Shown: positions 23,895 to 34,340 of the stretch, in pieces
Position numbering within the stretch: position 1 is the stretch's first letter
Layout: every line of letters starts with the position of its first letter
Origin: Hysterium pulicare CBS 123377
Lineage: Eukaryota > Ascomycota > Dothideomycetes > Hysteriales > Hysteriaceae
Direction of reading: 5' to 3'
NCBI GenBank assembly: GCA_000467715.1
Contig: AJFK01000082.1
Coordinates: 1-64,000 of the forward strand
Length of the DNA stretch: 64,000 nucleotides
The notes under the pieces: generated by a model
The model's database searches: none
The model's input: only the letters and a program-made list of their open reading frames with translations
What the model was told of the DNA's origin: nothing
Made by a program: the position numbers and the translations under genes

Positions 23895-24525
23895 ATCGGA
23901 GCTTGAAGATGCTGGAAAAAATGTGTAGTTGTGGTGCGGTTGTGATTTGCATTGAATGAGGCTGGGATGGAATATGCATGGACCAGAGATTGATCGCTGC
24001 GCTGCCAAGAGATTCGGACGAGATCTTGGTGAATGGCAGGTGAACGGACGTCAATTTTATTAATATGTTGAACTATCAAAATCGCATGCCTACCTCTAGA
24101 ACCTGCGATTGGAATCGATAATTCTCCCATGTGTCAAACTCATCGACTGGCCGGCAGAAGCTCAGCATGATCCTTAAAGTGGAAATTTCTCCCTCTCACA
24201 ATGCAGCCAAGCAAGAAGAGTCGTGGTCAGGTTCTTTAGAAGAGCATCATGATTAAAGTTCGATTACTCAGGAACACCCACTCTGTAGATATTTAACATT
24301 GGGACCGACGAAATATATGATATACACAAATGAAAGAGAAAAGCCATGCTCTATTTACAAGACGTATCATATTCCTCCAAACATGTCCAGACACCCATGG
24401 ACAAGCCCATCAAACACATGTCTCAAGAGATAACTCACATACTTCCATATGCTAATCCGCCAACAGCAGATAACCACCTCATCGCATAACATGGACTCTT
24501 GAGTATATCCATCAACCATCAACCA
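23895..24525. other. Spacer upstream of the Smr gene
   Basis: Promoter side of the Smr gene. No coding exon recognised; the distal half is AT-rich. Confidence 0.35.
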
Positions 24526-24747
24526 TCACTCTGAGATATCTGCTGTACGAATGTGACAAACGTCGGTGTGCTTGATAAGACGAAAGCGAACCGAGAATCG
24601 ACATAAACAATATGGGCACTCATACCTATTTATGTGCCGAAGCAGCTGATCCTTCATTATTGTGTTTCTGCCTATGGTGAGTATTGGAAACTGAGGTGGT
24701 TTGTTGATCTCGTCTTTATTTTCCAATCCTTGCTTGCCCAATTTCAT
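24526..24747 (-). CDS. Short ORF with a C2H2 zinc-finger pattern
   Basis: A 73-codon ATG frame beginning 3 nt after the stop of the adjacent gene. Near its end it reads YECPYCLCRFSVRFRLIKH followed by TDVCH. This fits the C2H2 pattern Y-X-C-X2-C-X3-F-X5-L-X2-H-X4-H at every specified position. The rest has no recognisable feature. It may be a remnant of a zinc-finger gene, a last exon of the preceding gene reached by splicing around its stop, or chance. I cannot tell from the sequence. Confidence 0.3.
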   Translation of the reverse strand: MKLGKQGLENKDEINKPPQFPILTIGRNTIMKDQLLRHINRYECPYCLCRFSVRFRLIKHTDVCHIRTADISE

Positions 24748-24750
24748 TGC

Positions 24751-25680
24751 TTATTTCCAATCTGAAATGTCACTCCAAGCCTCAAGGAGGGCTCGGCTTT
24801 GCGTTGATGGGGTCTGGGATACAAGATCGCGAGTTGAGAAGGTCCCATATGCTACAGCTGCGGATTTCGATGATGGGTGGAAGAAGCGAAGAAGGGGCGC
24901 GTCGGGAATCTGGATCTGACTTAGACCAACGATAAGAGATAGGTATGTATGAAGTCTTGGAAAGGCCCGGGTGAGAATATCGAGGTTGCAGGGATTTGTT
25001 GTAAACCCGGCGACGCCGATGACTAACAAGTTGACGTTGCCGCTAGGGAGGGCCGAGAGTTTTGCCTTGAGGTTTTGTAATAGAGACAGACAGTTCTTGT
25101 TAGTATAGGTACCCCAATCCAAATAACTGGAAAACATCGGCTGTAATCCAACGACACTGTCCTCTATAGCCAGTTGCTGCGCATTAAAGGACGGCTGAAA
25201 GGATGGCTGCGCGTCGCAAAAGAACTGTGTTACGCAGCGTACGGCGTTGTCAATGACAGAAACAAGACCGTCGATGGACCCGTGCTCATCTGAATATCCG
25301 CTACAGCGGTATACTGTAAGGTACGAGTCAAATGCGATGGTAGAGCTGAAAACTGGGTCGCCACTTAGAAACTGAAGTTTTGCTGCTTGGACGCTTGGAT
25401 TGATAACGCCTTGGGGGGCATTTGGGTGGAAGATGGTGTCGCGAGGAACGTCCTGATAGCAAAAATAATGGAGGTAGAAGAGTCTCCACAGTCTTTGGAT
25501 ACCAGGCCTTGAAGCCCGAAGAGCAATTTCCAGTTCGCGTAGTCGGTCTCTAGAAGGCTCGGGTTGCTGAGTCTCATGGAGAGCAGTGATAATCGTCTCG
25601 CAGTCCCAGATTGTGTAGTAAAATTTTACTTCGACATTATCAACGCTGATAAACTCGAGTCTACCCTTTGAAATAGAGCG
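24751..25680 (-). CDS. Unrecognised protein, relative of the pseudogene at 14.6-15.9 kb (5' end unresolved)
   Basis: Open for about 310 codons without an early Met; the first in-frame ATG is near 25137, well inside the conserved part, so the true start must lie upstream across an intron or the 5' end is damaged. Visible: KFYYTIWDCETIITALHETQ, SRPGIQRLWRLFYLHYFC, FDSYLTVYRCSG, CVTQFFCDAQPSFQPSF and NVNLLVIGVAGFTTNPCNL, ending ALLEAWSDISDWK. In-frame TAA just upstream (about 25,700) argues for an acceptor such as ...caacaag|CATTCGC near 25685. No domain recognised; the protein is probably soluble. The clear relationship to the decayed copy 10 kb away, on the same strand, shows this was once a coding family present at least twice here. 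Confidence 0.6.
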   Translation of the reverse strand, partial: RSISKGRLEFISVDNVEVKFYYTIWDCETIITALHETQQPEPSRDRLRELEIALRASRPGIQRLWRLFYLHYFCYQDVPRDTIFHPNAPQGVINPSVQAAKLQFLSGDPVFSSTIAFDSYLTVYRCSGYSDEHGSIDGLVSVIDNAVRCVTQFFCDAQPSFQPSFNAQQLAIEDSVVGLQPMFSSYLDWGTYTNKNCLSLLQNLKAKLSALPSGNVNLLVIGVAGFTTNPCNLDILTRAFPRLHTYLSLIVGLSQIQIPDAPLLRFFHPSSKSAAVAYGTFSTRDLVSQTPSTQSRALLEAWSDISDWK

Positions 25681-26589
25681 AATGCTTGTTGCGTGGTATT
25701 ACTGGCGAAAGATATTGAATGATGTTTCTGTCGAGGTCTTTGTAGGAATTGAAATTTGACCACCCTTCCTATAAGAAAGCTCGCCCTAAAACTTTAATAC
25801 CTCTCACCACATAGCGTACCTTCGATAGACTAACGGATCAGCTCAAAAAGCCATAAGGCTTAGTAGCAGATAGAACCTAGGAATGGGCCCAGTTAATGTG
25901 ACACTGGAACTAACACAAGTCAAAGGGGACCTTGCCGCTTACTTATCGAAGTCAAGACGATAGCGGACGTGACCATGGAGCTGGGTTGGTTGGCAAGGGA
26001 TAGAACTATGGGAGGAGCCTCTCGAGGAATTGGGAAGAAGGGCTGGTTTGTAGCCAGACTTGAGATTTGCGTTGGTTTAACCCGAGGACTATAGGTTTCC
26101 GTGACATGTATGCCTATATTTTCTCTCGTAGCGCAAAAATGGACCTATTTGTATAGGTAAACATCGTGTACTCTAACTGCTTTGATTTAGCCAACGTACT
26201 GCATCTACGTACCTTTTGAGAAGCAATAAGGTGACTTGTATATGTGTACTTTGGACATTGACAAAAAGTAGACAAAAGCAACAGTATCGATGCAAGTCAT
26301 ATACTAGGAGTCAATTCACCCTTCGCATTGCCCAAGCCAGAAACCATTCGACTCAGGAAGACAGTATTCACATTCCAGTGTACGATAAATCATGTCCACA
26401 TGTTGTCTGTTCTCGCCCTCATGCCATGCCAGGGTATCATAATAACAAATCGATAATTCCATTCAGGGCTCAACCTGCTCATTGACGTTCACCCCGTTCT
26501 GCATCCATTACAAGCACTCTCTGCAGAAGGTCCAGACCCCAACACACCAACATATCATGCAAGATCGTATCTATCTGACTTCATCATCT
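25681..26589. other. Spacer, holds the undetermined 5' end of the 24.7-25.7 kb gene
   Basis: A minus-strand ATG near 25976 followed by a donor-like gtaagc could be a first exon, but its phase does not fit the best acceptor. No other exon recognised. From 26,100 onward AT-rich. Confidence 0.3.
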
Positions 26590-27613
26590 TCATCGGTTCT
26601 TCGGGGTCGCACTCTTGCGCGGTTGTGTGGCTAGAGCTTTCTTCATGAGTAGAAGAGGTATGATGTCTGAAGATTTGGTACGATTGATGGCCTTTCGACA
26701 AACGGGGCATTGTGATCGCTTATGCTCGCCCGGACCGTTACGGTTCTCGCCTGCTATGAGAGCTTCCATAAGGCAAGTGTGACAGAAAAGATGCCCTATA
26801 GCTTCATCAGAACACACCATAGGTAGTGTTCCTTACAGATTATGACTTACCACATGCCGTTGCCGTGATATTCGTAGGCGAATCCATACAGATCACACAT
26901 GTGAGATTGGAGAGTTTTACGGGCTTTTCGCTCGGTTTCTCCTGTGCCTTGACTTGCTCCAACCTTTGCTTCTGAAGGGCACTCTGAAGGGGGGCCTTAT
27001 CGTCTTCCTCATCCACCAGGTCTATCTCCTCTATTGGCATACCATCAGTCCGCGGCTGTTCTGATGCTGCACGTGCGCTAGTGCCGTTGTTCCGTTTGAG
27101 CCGCTTCGCTGATGGACCGGGCGTAGCGTTGGAACTTGTGGGCATAACTACATTTCGTTTGGAAAGTCGTCGGTAGCCGCTGAAAGTGGGAGATGTCGGG
27201 GAGGAAGCGTCAGCGGTGAGGTCGACGTAACCGTTGGGCAGACGAGGCATGTTCGAGGCACGGAATGTGGAGAGGGCGGGTGAGCGGCGACGTCGTTCCA
27301 TTTGTGGGAATGACCAGCCGCCTGCCTGCGAGGGGCTTTGAGGATTGAGAATCGTGTCGAGGAAGTTGGACGGTGGAGTGGGTGAAAACCGTTCAGGCGT
27401 GGGCACGTATTGGTTGGCAAGAGTGTCGTCGGCTAGAGCGTCTTGGAAGAAAGAATCGTTTAAAGTGAATGGCGTGCCAGGCCGTGAACTTGACCTGGAC
27501 GTCGATTGGTAGCTGTTCGAGTGGTGGAGGTAATGAGGAGGTTTGGATCTCTTTGTGGCGTGAGTGAATGAAGGTTGTTGGTCTTGGAACGAGTCGAAAT
27601 CAAAGTCAGACAT
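26590..27613 (-). CDS. SLX8: Slx8/RNF4-like RING-finger ubiquitin ligase
   Basis: Predicted nuclear RING E3, most like SUMO-targeted ligases Slx8/RNF4 (recruitment to SUMOylated proteins in genome maintenance). Two exons, 27613-26851 and 26795-26590, give 322 residues. The C-terminal RING reads LTCVICMDSPTNITATACGH, FCHTC and SQCPVCRKAI, with all C3HC4 ligands present and the intron placed between Cys and His of the third pair. The N-terminal ~230 residues are disordered, Ser/Pro-rich, with basic patches (SAKRLKRNN). IEEIDLVDEEDDK resembles a SUMO-interacting motif (hydrophobic residues followed by acids). The start at 27613 is preferred over an upstream in-frame start at 27649 because the family begins MSD-like and the upstream part is hydrophobic. 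The gene is divergent from the mitochondrial DNA polymerase. Confidence 0.8.
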
Positions 27614-27978
27614 GGTGAAGACGATCATGCACAAGGAGAGAGAGAACAAACAGGGCGAAGAATGAGTGAAGATGGTGAATGGACTTGGGTGAGGATATGT
27701 CGTTCCTTAATATCATGCAGTAGCAACTCCTTCCGTGTCTCGGCGCCGCCCATGGTGGGTAATGTTATTGATGGCCGCCACCCATCCAAGCCCAGGTGCG
27801 TCGACGCATCTCGTAAGTGCTCCACGCCAAGAACCCGGCGCGATTTTGGAACATGGAGAAAGGAGAAGAGCCATGACGGCAATCATCACATTCACTTCTT
27901 TTCTCGTCGCACACGCCCATCATAATAACCACTGGATCCTGGAGCGATGGAGTGACAAGGTAGTCACGAAACAATACA
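27614..27978. promoter_or_regulatory. Bidirectional promoter, RING gene and MIP1
   Basis: About 365 bp separate the divergent starts of the RING ligase and the mitochondrial DNA polymerase. No TATA box stands out. Confidence 0.45.
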
Positions 27979-29957
27979 ATGCGCTGCAGCCATCGAGGCG
28001 CTTTAGCTACAAAGCGTGTCACTCGTCCGCGATGCGTCCCATCCTCCCCCACCCCGATATGGTACATACCCCAGAGATGCCTGGCTACTGTCGAGGCAAA
28101 GCAAGAAGGTTATAGCGACCCGCAAAAGAGGAGTCTATCTGGTGCGACAAATGCTGCACATCCACTGTGTCTCGATGCTAATTTACCTCTCAGTTCCATC
28201 CGAAGCACGATTCAACGAAATAGGAGTACAGCAGCTCAGTAGCCATGTACATTCACAAGTATTCCCTGCCTCTGGGACCTCTCCACCCGCCGAACTCGTA
28301 ACTCTCTCGAAAGACCACCTCACTCGTCATGACCTCCTCGGCAAGAACCAAGACTCGACCCCTCCAGTAGGCTTCGATCTTCCCACGCTTCAAGGAACAT
28401 CGCTGGATGAACACTTCCACAAGCTTGGAATGGATTCTGCAGAACCGTACCTGAGCCTTGCGAGAAAACTTGTGTGGGCGAACCCTCCTCGAAAACCACG
28501 GAAATGGCTAAGAAGAAGTGGCTGGACAAAGTATAATAGTGATGGGACAAATGAACCTGTAGACGCGCCAAATGAGTCGATGCTTACATTCGACACTGAA
28601 GTCATGTGGAAGGAGACGTCCTTTGCATGTATGGCATGTGCTGTTAGCCCTACGGCCTGGTATGCCTGGATATCGCCTTGGCTTCTCAGTGAATCGGAGA
28701 CAGATCGCCACTTGATACCATTAGGCGATCCATCGCAACCCCGGATAGTTGTAGGTCACAATATTGGATATGATCGAGCTAGGATTCTGGAAGAGTACGA
28801 TATCAGTCAATCCAAGAATTCCTTCATAGACACCATGTCACTCCATGTGGCTTCGAATGGGATGTGTTCGCGACAGCGACCATCGTGGATGAAGCACCAA
28901 AAGAGTCGGAAGCTGAGGGAACAATTTGCCAATTCCGATGAAACTGCGGAACTATCAAGTTTGCTAGAATCAGGGGCTCTTCCAGATGAAGAGGAGGAAT
29001 TATGGATTGGGAGAAGTGCTATCAACTCACTGCGGGACGTTGCAGAATTCCACTGCAATATAACTATCGACAAGGCGCGCAGAGAATATTTTGGGGAGTT
29101 AGACCGACCTGGAATCCGGGGGAAATTAGACGAGCTCCTCGATTACTGTGCTGCCGATGTTGAGATCACTCATCGTGTCTACCAGAAGGTCTTTCCCCTA
29201 TTTTTGGAGACTTGCCCTCACCCAGTAAGCTTCGCAGCACTACGGTTTCTATCCGCAGAAATCCTTCCTGTGAATGAGACTTGGGATGCATATCTCGCCA
29301 ACGCAGAGGCCACTTATCACAGGCTGGAAGATGCGGTGAGGGAACGGTTAGTAAGTTTGGCTAATAGGGCTCTTGAGGTCAAGAATAAGCCCGAGATATA
29401 CCTGAACGACCCTTGGCTGAGCCAGCTGGACTGGTCAGGTCAAGAAGTTAAGATGGTGAAGGGCAAGAAGAAAAATGATCCACCTAGACCTGCTGCACGC
29501 CAAAAGAAAGCAGGAATGCCGCAGTGGTATAAAGATTTGTTTGCTTCGAATAGTGCTCCTCTATCATTGACAGTCCGGACACGAGTAGCGCCTCTTTTGT
29601 TGAAACTTGCTTGGGATGGACATCCGCTGGTGTGGTCAGACAAGCATGGTTGGACGTATCAAGTCCCAATGGACGAGGTGTTTATGTATAGCGCTAAAGG
29701 GATGAAAGAGCTCGACATGTCAGAAGAAGAAAATTTCAAGCTGTGCGATGATAGGAAACACCGCTACTTCAAGATTCCACACAAGGATGGTCCCACCGCA
29801 CGATGCGCAAATCCTCTGGCGAAGGGATATTTGCAATATTTTGAGAAAGAAACGCTCACATCTGAGTATTCTTACGCTAAAGAGGCACTGGAGATGAATG
29901 CCTCTTGCTCATACTGGATGAGTGCTAGGGACAGGATCATGTCACAGATGGTTGTCT

Positions 29958-29991
<34 letters not shown>

Positions 29992-31480
29992 CTCTTCGCC
30001 CACAAAAGCGCTTCAATCAAGATCTGGCGGTGGTAAAGTTGGCTTCATTATCCCTCAACTTATTCCGATGGGAACAATCACCAGACGAGCGGTTGAGAAC
30101 ACTTGGCTTACGGCAAGTAACGCAAAGGCTAATCGTGTTGGCTCTGAACTCAAATCGATGATTCGGGCTCCCGAAGGATACTGTTTTGTCGGAGCCGATG
30201 TCGATTCTCAAGAGTTGTGGATCGCTAGTTTGATCGGAGATGCCACATTCAAACTCCATGGTGGCAACGCCGTGGGTTTCATGACACTTGAAGGCACCAA
30301 GGCTGCAGGCACGGACCTGCATTCGCGGACAGCTACGATCCTGGGTATCTCTAGGAATGATGCTAAGGTCTTCAACTACGGTCGTATCTATGGCGCAGGT
30401 CTTAAATTTGCTGCGACTCTTCTTCGTCAATTCAACCCTAGCCTTAGCGACTCCCAAACCTCAGAGACAGCAAACAACCTTTATCAGACGACGAAGGGCA
30501 AGAAGACAACGCGAAGGACGTTACGGGAACGGCCTTTCTGGCGAGGTGGAACAGAATCATTTGTCTTCAACAAGCTCGAAGACTTCGCCGAGCAGGAGCG
30601 TCCTAGAACGCCCGTTTTAGGTGCTGGCATCACAGAAGCGCTCATGCGACGCTATCTGACCAAAGGAGGTTTCATGACCTCCCGAATCAATTGGGCCATT
30701 CAATCCTCTGGAGTAGATTATTTGCATCTGCTGATTGTCAGTATGGACTATCTCGCACGGCGCTTCAACCTTGATTGCCGGCTAGCGATCACCGTACACG
30801 ACGAGATCCGATATTTAGCCAAGGAAGAGGATAAATACAGAGTAGCAATGGCCCTGCAGGTTGCCAATGTGTGGACGCGAGCAATGTTTTCGCAGCAAAT
30901 GGGAATTGACGAGCTACCACAATCATGTGCCTACTTCTCAGCTATCGACATCGATCATGTCTTGAGAAAAGAGGTGGATATGGACTGTATAACGCCTAGC
31001 CATCCGGACAAGATTGCTCATGGGGAAAGCCTCGACATGGTTGGATTGCTTGAGAAAGGTGATCAAGCTCGACTCGACCCGACTGTTGTCCCACTCGAGG
31101 CGCCGCAAGTCGAGAAATACGCAGACACATACGTACCACGGGTTCCTGTCATGGCTTCCCTAGACGGTAGCTCAGGTACCAACCACACGTACCTCAAAGC
31201 GCAAATCACCGGGAGCGATAAGGAACTTCGGGAGATCATGAAGAATGTTCGCCAACCCAGGCAAAGCACGTCGCGAAAAACCAAAAAGTCGTCGGAGGAA
31301 GACGATGAGATAGAGCGAGCGATGATGCATAGACCTGAGCAAATGGCTCGGTTGCTACCAGTCGATGAGCCATGGACCGCGCATCGCTTTTCGAAAGGCT
31401 GGGACAGTAAAAAGGCCGGGGGTTGGCATCATTTGGATAGACATGCGGCTTCTGCAACGAGGTATTCTGGCAGGGTGTAG
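27979..31480 (+). CDS. MIP1: Mitochondrial DNA polymerase gamma
   Basis: Family A DNA polymerase that replicates mitochondrial DNA. Two exons, 27979-28108 and 28194-31480, give 1138 residues. Exon 1 encodes an Arg-rich, acid-poor leader (MRCSHRGALATKRVTRPRC) typical of mitochondrial targeting; the intron has donor gttata and branch site gctaat, and joins to VPSEARFNEIGVQQLS. Exonuclease motifs: TFDTEV near 175, VVGHNIGYDRARI, and YCAADVEITHRVY. Polymerase motifs: A, GADVDSQELWIASLIGD near 710; B, RNDAKVFNYGRIYGAG near 765; C, TVHDEIRY near 910. A run of 11 Asn lies at about 633-643, ahead of motif A. The C-terminal ~200 residues are a hydrophilic extension as in other filamentous-fungal Mip1. 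The weak donor makes the first exon the least certain part. Confidence 0.93.
29960..29992 (+). repeat. (AAC)11 trinucleotide repeat in MIP1
   Basis: Eleven perfect AAC units encode eleven consecutive Asn in a region between the exonuclease and polymerase motifs, followed by Ser-Ser. Pure triplet tracts of this length are prone to length change. Confidence 0.97.
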
Positions 31481-32300
31481 CTCTTGTCTTTGGTGGGGTG
31501 CAATGTCTGGTGTATATTATGTGCGATACTGTAGCGACTCATTGTATGGAAAGGCGTCAAGAGACATGTTTGGGTATGGAAATGGTGTTGAAGAAGAGGA
31601 CAGGATGGGTTCCTTCATTTGGCTTCATATTCTTTGTACAATATTTGACAGCATACCATGCGACAAAGTCCATCCAAAGTCACCCACTGTGTAGTTTCTT
31701 GGAGTGGTGAACTCAACAGCAACATGCAAAATCGCCAAAGTCAAGGGTGATGCGCAGACCACTACTTGGGACCAGAGCCTCTCGTCTCGTCTCGGTCCCT
31801 GTCGATCAGGGCAGATGCAGAGCCAAGGGTTCTGAAATTGCCGGCTGATGCTGAAGAGTGCACAGCTCTGTTTCACTCGGAAACCGAAGCATCTCGATTC
31901 GAAGAGATAGTTTACAATATAGACTAACGTAGAAGTGGTGAAAGTGAGTCTGCAATTGCTCCCACGCATACGCCCACCCACGCCTCGTTACCCCTGGAAA
32001 ATTGTCACGTAATCCCTGCCAGGGCCCTGCGTCTCGCCATTTCTCACCGCCACGATGAAAAAACCCTCCCGACTTTGCCTCCGTCCTCCTTTTGCCTCTC
32101 TCCACAGTCGACCCGCTTGCACAATTCCTTCATAAAGGTCGCAGAGCCCACTCCTCAAGAGCATAACTACTCTATCTTTCCCCGCATTTTCCGAACCTCA
32201 CTCACTCCTTTCGCCGTCTTTTGAAGGAATCGCTCTCACCAAACAACGCCGTGTCCACCAACGACCCTTTTGAAACCCAGCTCTATCTTCAAAAACAACA
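31481..32300. other. Spacer and promoter of the small mitochondrial-type gene
   Basis: MIP1 3' region followed by a CT-rich leader before the next ATG at 32301. Open frames here show no domain. Confidence 0.35.
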
Positions 32301-32698
32301 ATGTTCGCTCGTGCCTTCATGCGGAAATCCTTCGCGGCCGTCTCGGCCAGGACGCCCACCCTTTCCCGCTTCAACTCGACCAGCACAGCTGCTACTGGCG
32401 CCAGGAGGGTCATTGTTCAGGTTGCTGAGGCTGACAAGCCGAGTGAGTAGTCCATCTAACTCCCTTGCGAGAATCCAATAAATTGGATGCTAATATCATG
32501 AGCAGCCGCTCTTGAAAGCGCTGTCCCGGTCATGTGGCTCCTTTCCGGCGCTGCCATTGTCGGCGCTTGGAACAGGATTGATGAGAGCAAGGAGGCAAAG
32601 GAGGGTGTTGTTGAGAAGGTATGCACAATTCGATAACCTTGTTTATTCTCACTTGGGATGTGTACTGATCATTGGTGATGCAGCTCTTGATCGTTTAA
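32301..32698 (+). CDS. Small mitochondrial-type single-pass protein
   Basis: Three exons, 32301-32442, 32506-32618 and 32684-32698, give 89 residues. The N-terminus MFARAFMRKSFAAVSARTP is Arg/Ser/Ala-rich and free of acids, as in mitochondrial presequences. One hydrophobic segment, VPVMWLLSGAAIVGAWNRI, sits near residues 53-71, followed by a charged helix DESKEAKEGVVEK. The last exon adds only LLIV before the stop. Size and layout resemble small accessory subunits of respiratory-chain complexes or ATP synthase, but I cannot assign one. All splice sites have good consensus (gtgagt, gtatgc; branch ctaat), which supports the gene despite its size. Confidence 0.7.
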
Positions 32699-33417
32699 AC
32701 GTGTGCATATCGAGCGACAATTTCCGTTTGGCATCTTCAATTCGAGTCCTGCATTGCATTGCATATTCTGGCTTTGTTAAGTCAACCGAGCGAGCGCTGC
32801 ATAGCATTAGATGCGGATAGTCCTTTACCTTTTAGATTTCACATCTAGGTCTGAATTTGAGGTTTGGGGATAATGGGATAATACTTGGTTTGGGATGGCG
32901 TTAGAGATGTCATACTGACGAGGCGTTAACGAAATCTCTCTTGCATTTCATGGACAACACAACATACTCAATTTTCTCTAGACTTCTATCAAACCATGTG
33001 TCTCCAGCGCGAAGGTGCGAGGCATTGTCTGCTGAGGGACAAGCGCCCGAAACCAGAGCCTTCGACGGTGAACGAACTTCAACCCAGGAAGGAAGCGAAA
33101 GCTATACGTATCGCTCACAATCGTGCAGTAGTGCTCCGGCAAGAGACTTCAAGCCTCCAACACCACTCGATTTATCTGTATGTCATTGAACCATTTACCA
33201 CGAAGCTTAGGGCCAATGCGCGAAAGTGCGATCCGGAGTCACAATATATGAAGATCTCGTTTTCTGGAGCCCAGACTGTTCATTAAGCTGAAAGAAACAT
33301 TCTTGACAGTTAATTTATCATTAGTCTAATCATGAAAAGGCCAGTCAAGCATATATATTCGTCATCGACATCATTCGACGCCTCTGTATCTACCTCGTCT
33401 CTTCTCACCCAACGCCA
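32699..33417. other. Convergent spacer
   Basis: Between two convergent genes. Only short incoherent frames; nothing recognised. Confidence 0.35.
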
Positions 33418-34340
33418 TTATAACTTTGCTTTACTTTTGTGCCCTTCGTCTAACAACTTCAGCCCTGTTGCCTTCTCCAACTCTTCGACCGCCTTCCATG
33501 ATTCCCCCATATCCACCTTGATCGTCCGTAAGCCGCAATTCCGCGCCCCCTTGAGATTTGCTCCAATATCATCGAGGAATACTACATCCTCCATACTAAT
33601 CGGAGAGCCGCCTCTTGCTTTTGCGACTTTATCCATCTCTCTAACCGCCAAGTAGTAAATCTTAGGATCCGGTTTACGGAGCCCCACATGCGCAGAACTT
33701 ATAAAAACATCAAAGCAATCTGCGATTTCGGTAGAGTCTTCGGAGTGTGGCGAAGGCGCAGGAGGATGAACCAGGTTCTTCTCAAACACTACCCCATGCT
33801 CGTCCTTGATACCAGCGGGGAAGACGACCGTATTAGAGAGCGCACCAAGAACGAATTTCCCGCTCTCCCGGAGCTTCTTCAACGCAGGATACATCCACGG
33901 GTCTGGTGTCCGGGATATTTTCATCATATTCCAAAAGAGCTTCTTCGCATCGATCTGTGGGACGGGCGGGACTTCCTCCGCTGCGGCTGCGGGTACGCTT
34001 CCATTTTCCTTGCTAGACTGCGTAGAGGTACTAGTCCAGAATTCAGACCATAGGGAGGGTGTTTCGAGCTGAGTTTTGAACTCTTGGAACCATGTATCGT
34101 TAAGTTCGCTTTCGCCGCGCTCGATGCGTTGCCAGGCGCCGCTGGAGGGAGAGCGCTGGATGCTGAAGTTTATGTAGCCGGTGGGGATGTTGTGGGCAAT
34201 TTCATAGTCTAGTATGGCTTGAAATGGGGACACGACCTGCCAATTGCGAGTTTAGAGGATGGCAGAGCGGAAATTGGGTTTGTGAAGCTTACGCAGACAC
34301 CGCCTATATCGAAGAGGATGGCATTTGGAGGTGGTGGCAT
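33418..34340 (-). CDS. HAD-superfamily hydrolase
   Basis: Haloacid-dehalogenase-like hydrolase of the group related to the N-terminal domain of soluble epoxide hydrolase/ACAD10; probably a phosphatase of unknown substrate. Two exons, 34340-34293 and 34236-33418, give 288 residues. Motif I is rebuilt across the intron: AILFDIGGVC joined to VVSPFQ. Here DIGG has Asp, but the second Asp of the usual DxD is replaced by Gly, as in several members of this subgroup. Motif II is GALSNT, motif III lies in GLRKPDPKIYYLA (Lys), and motif IV is VVFLDDIGANLKGA. A cap insertion lies between residues 20 and 130. No signal peptide. The missing second Asp means phosphatase activity is plausible but not assured. 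Confidence 0.85.

Noticed and set aside
28016-28193. Start of MIP1 at an upstream GTG in the long open frame
   Set aside because: It is not an ATG and the peptide is not mitochondrial-like. Splicing from 27979-28108 gives an Arg-rich leader and the conserved start.
30150-30480. Antisense frame inside MIP1
   Set aside because: Shadow of the polymerase coding sequence; the plus strand encodes the conserved motifs A and B there.
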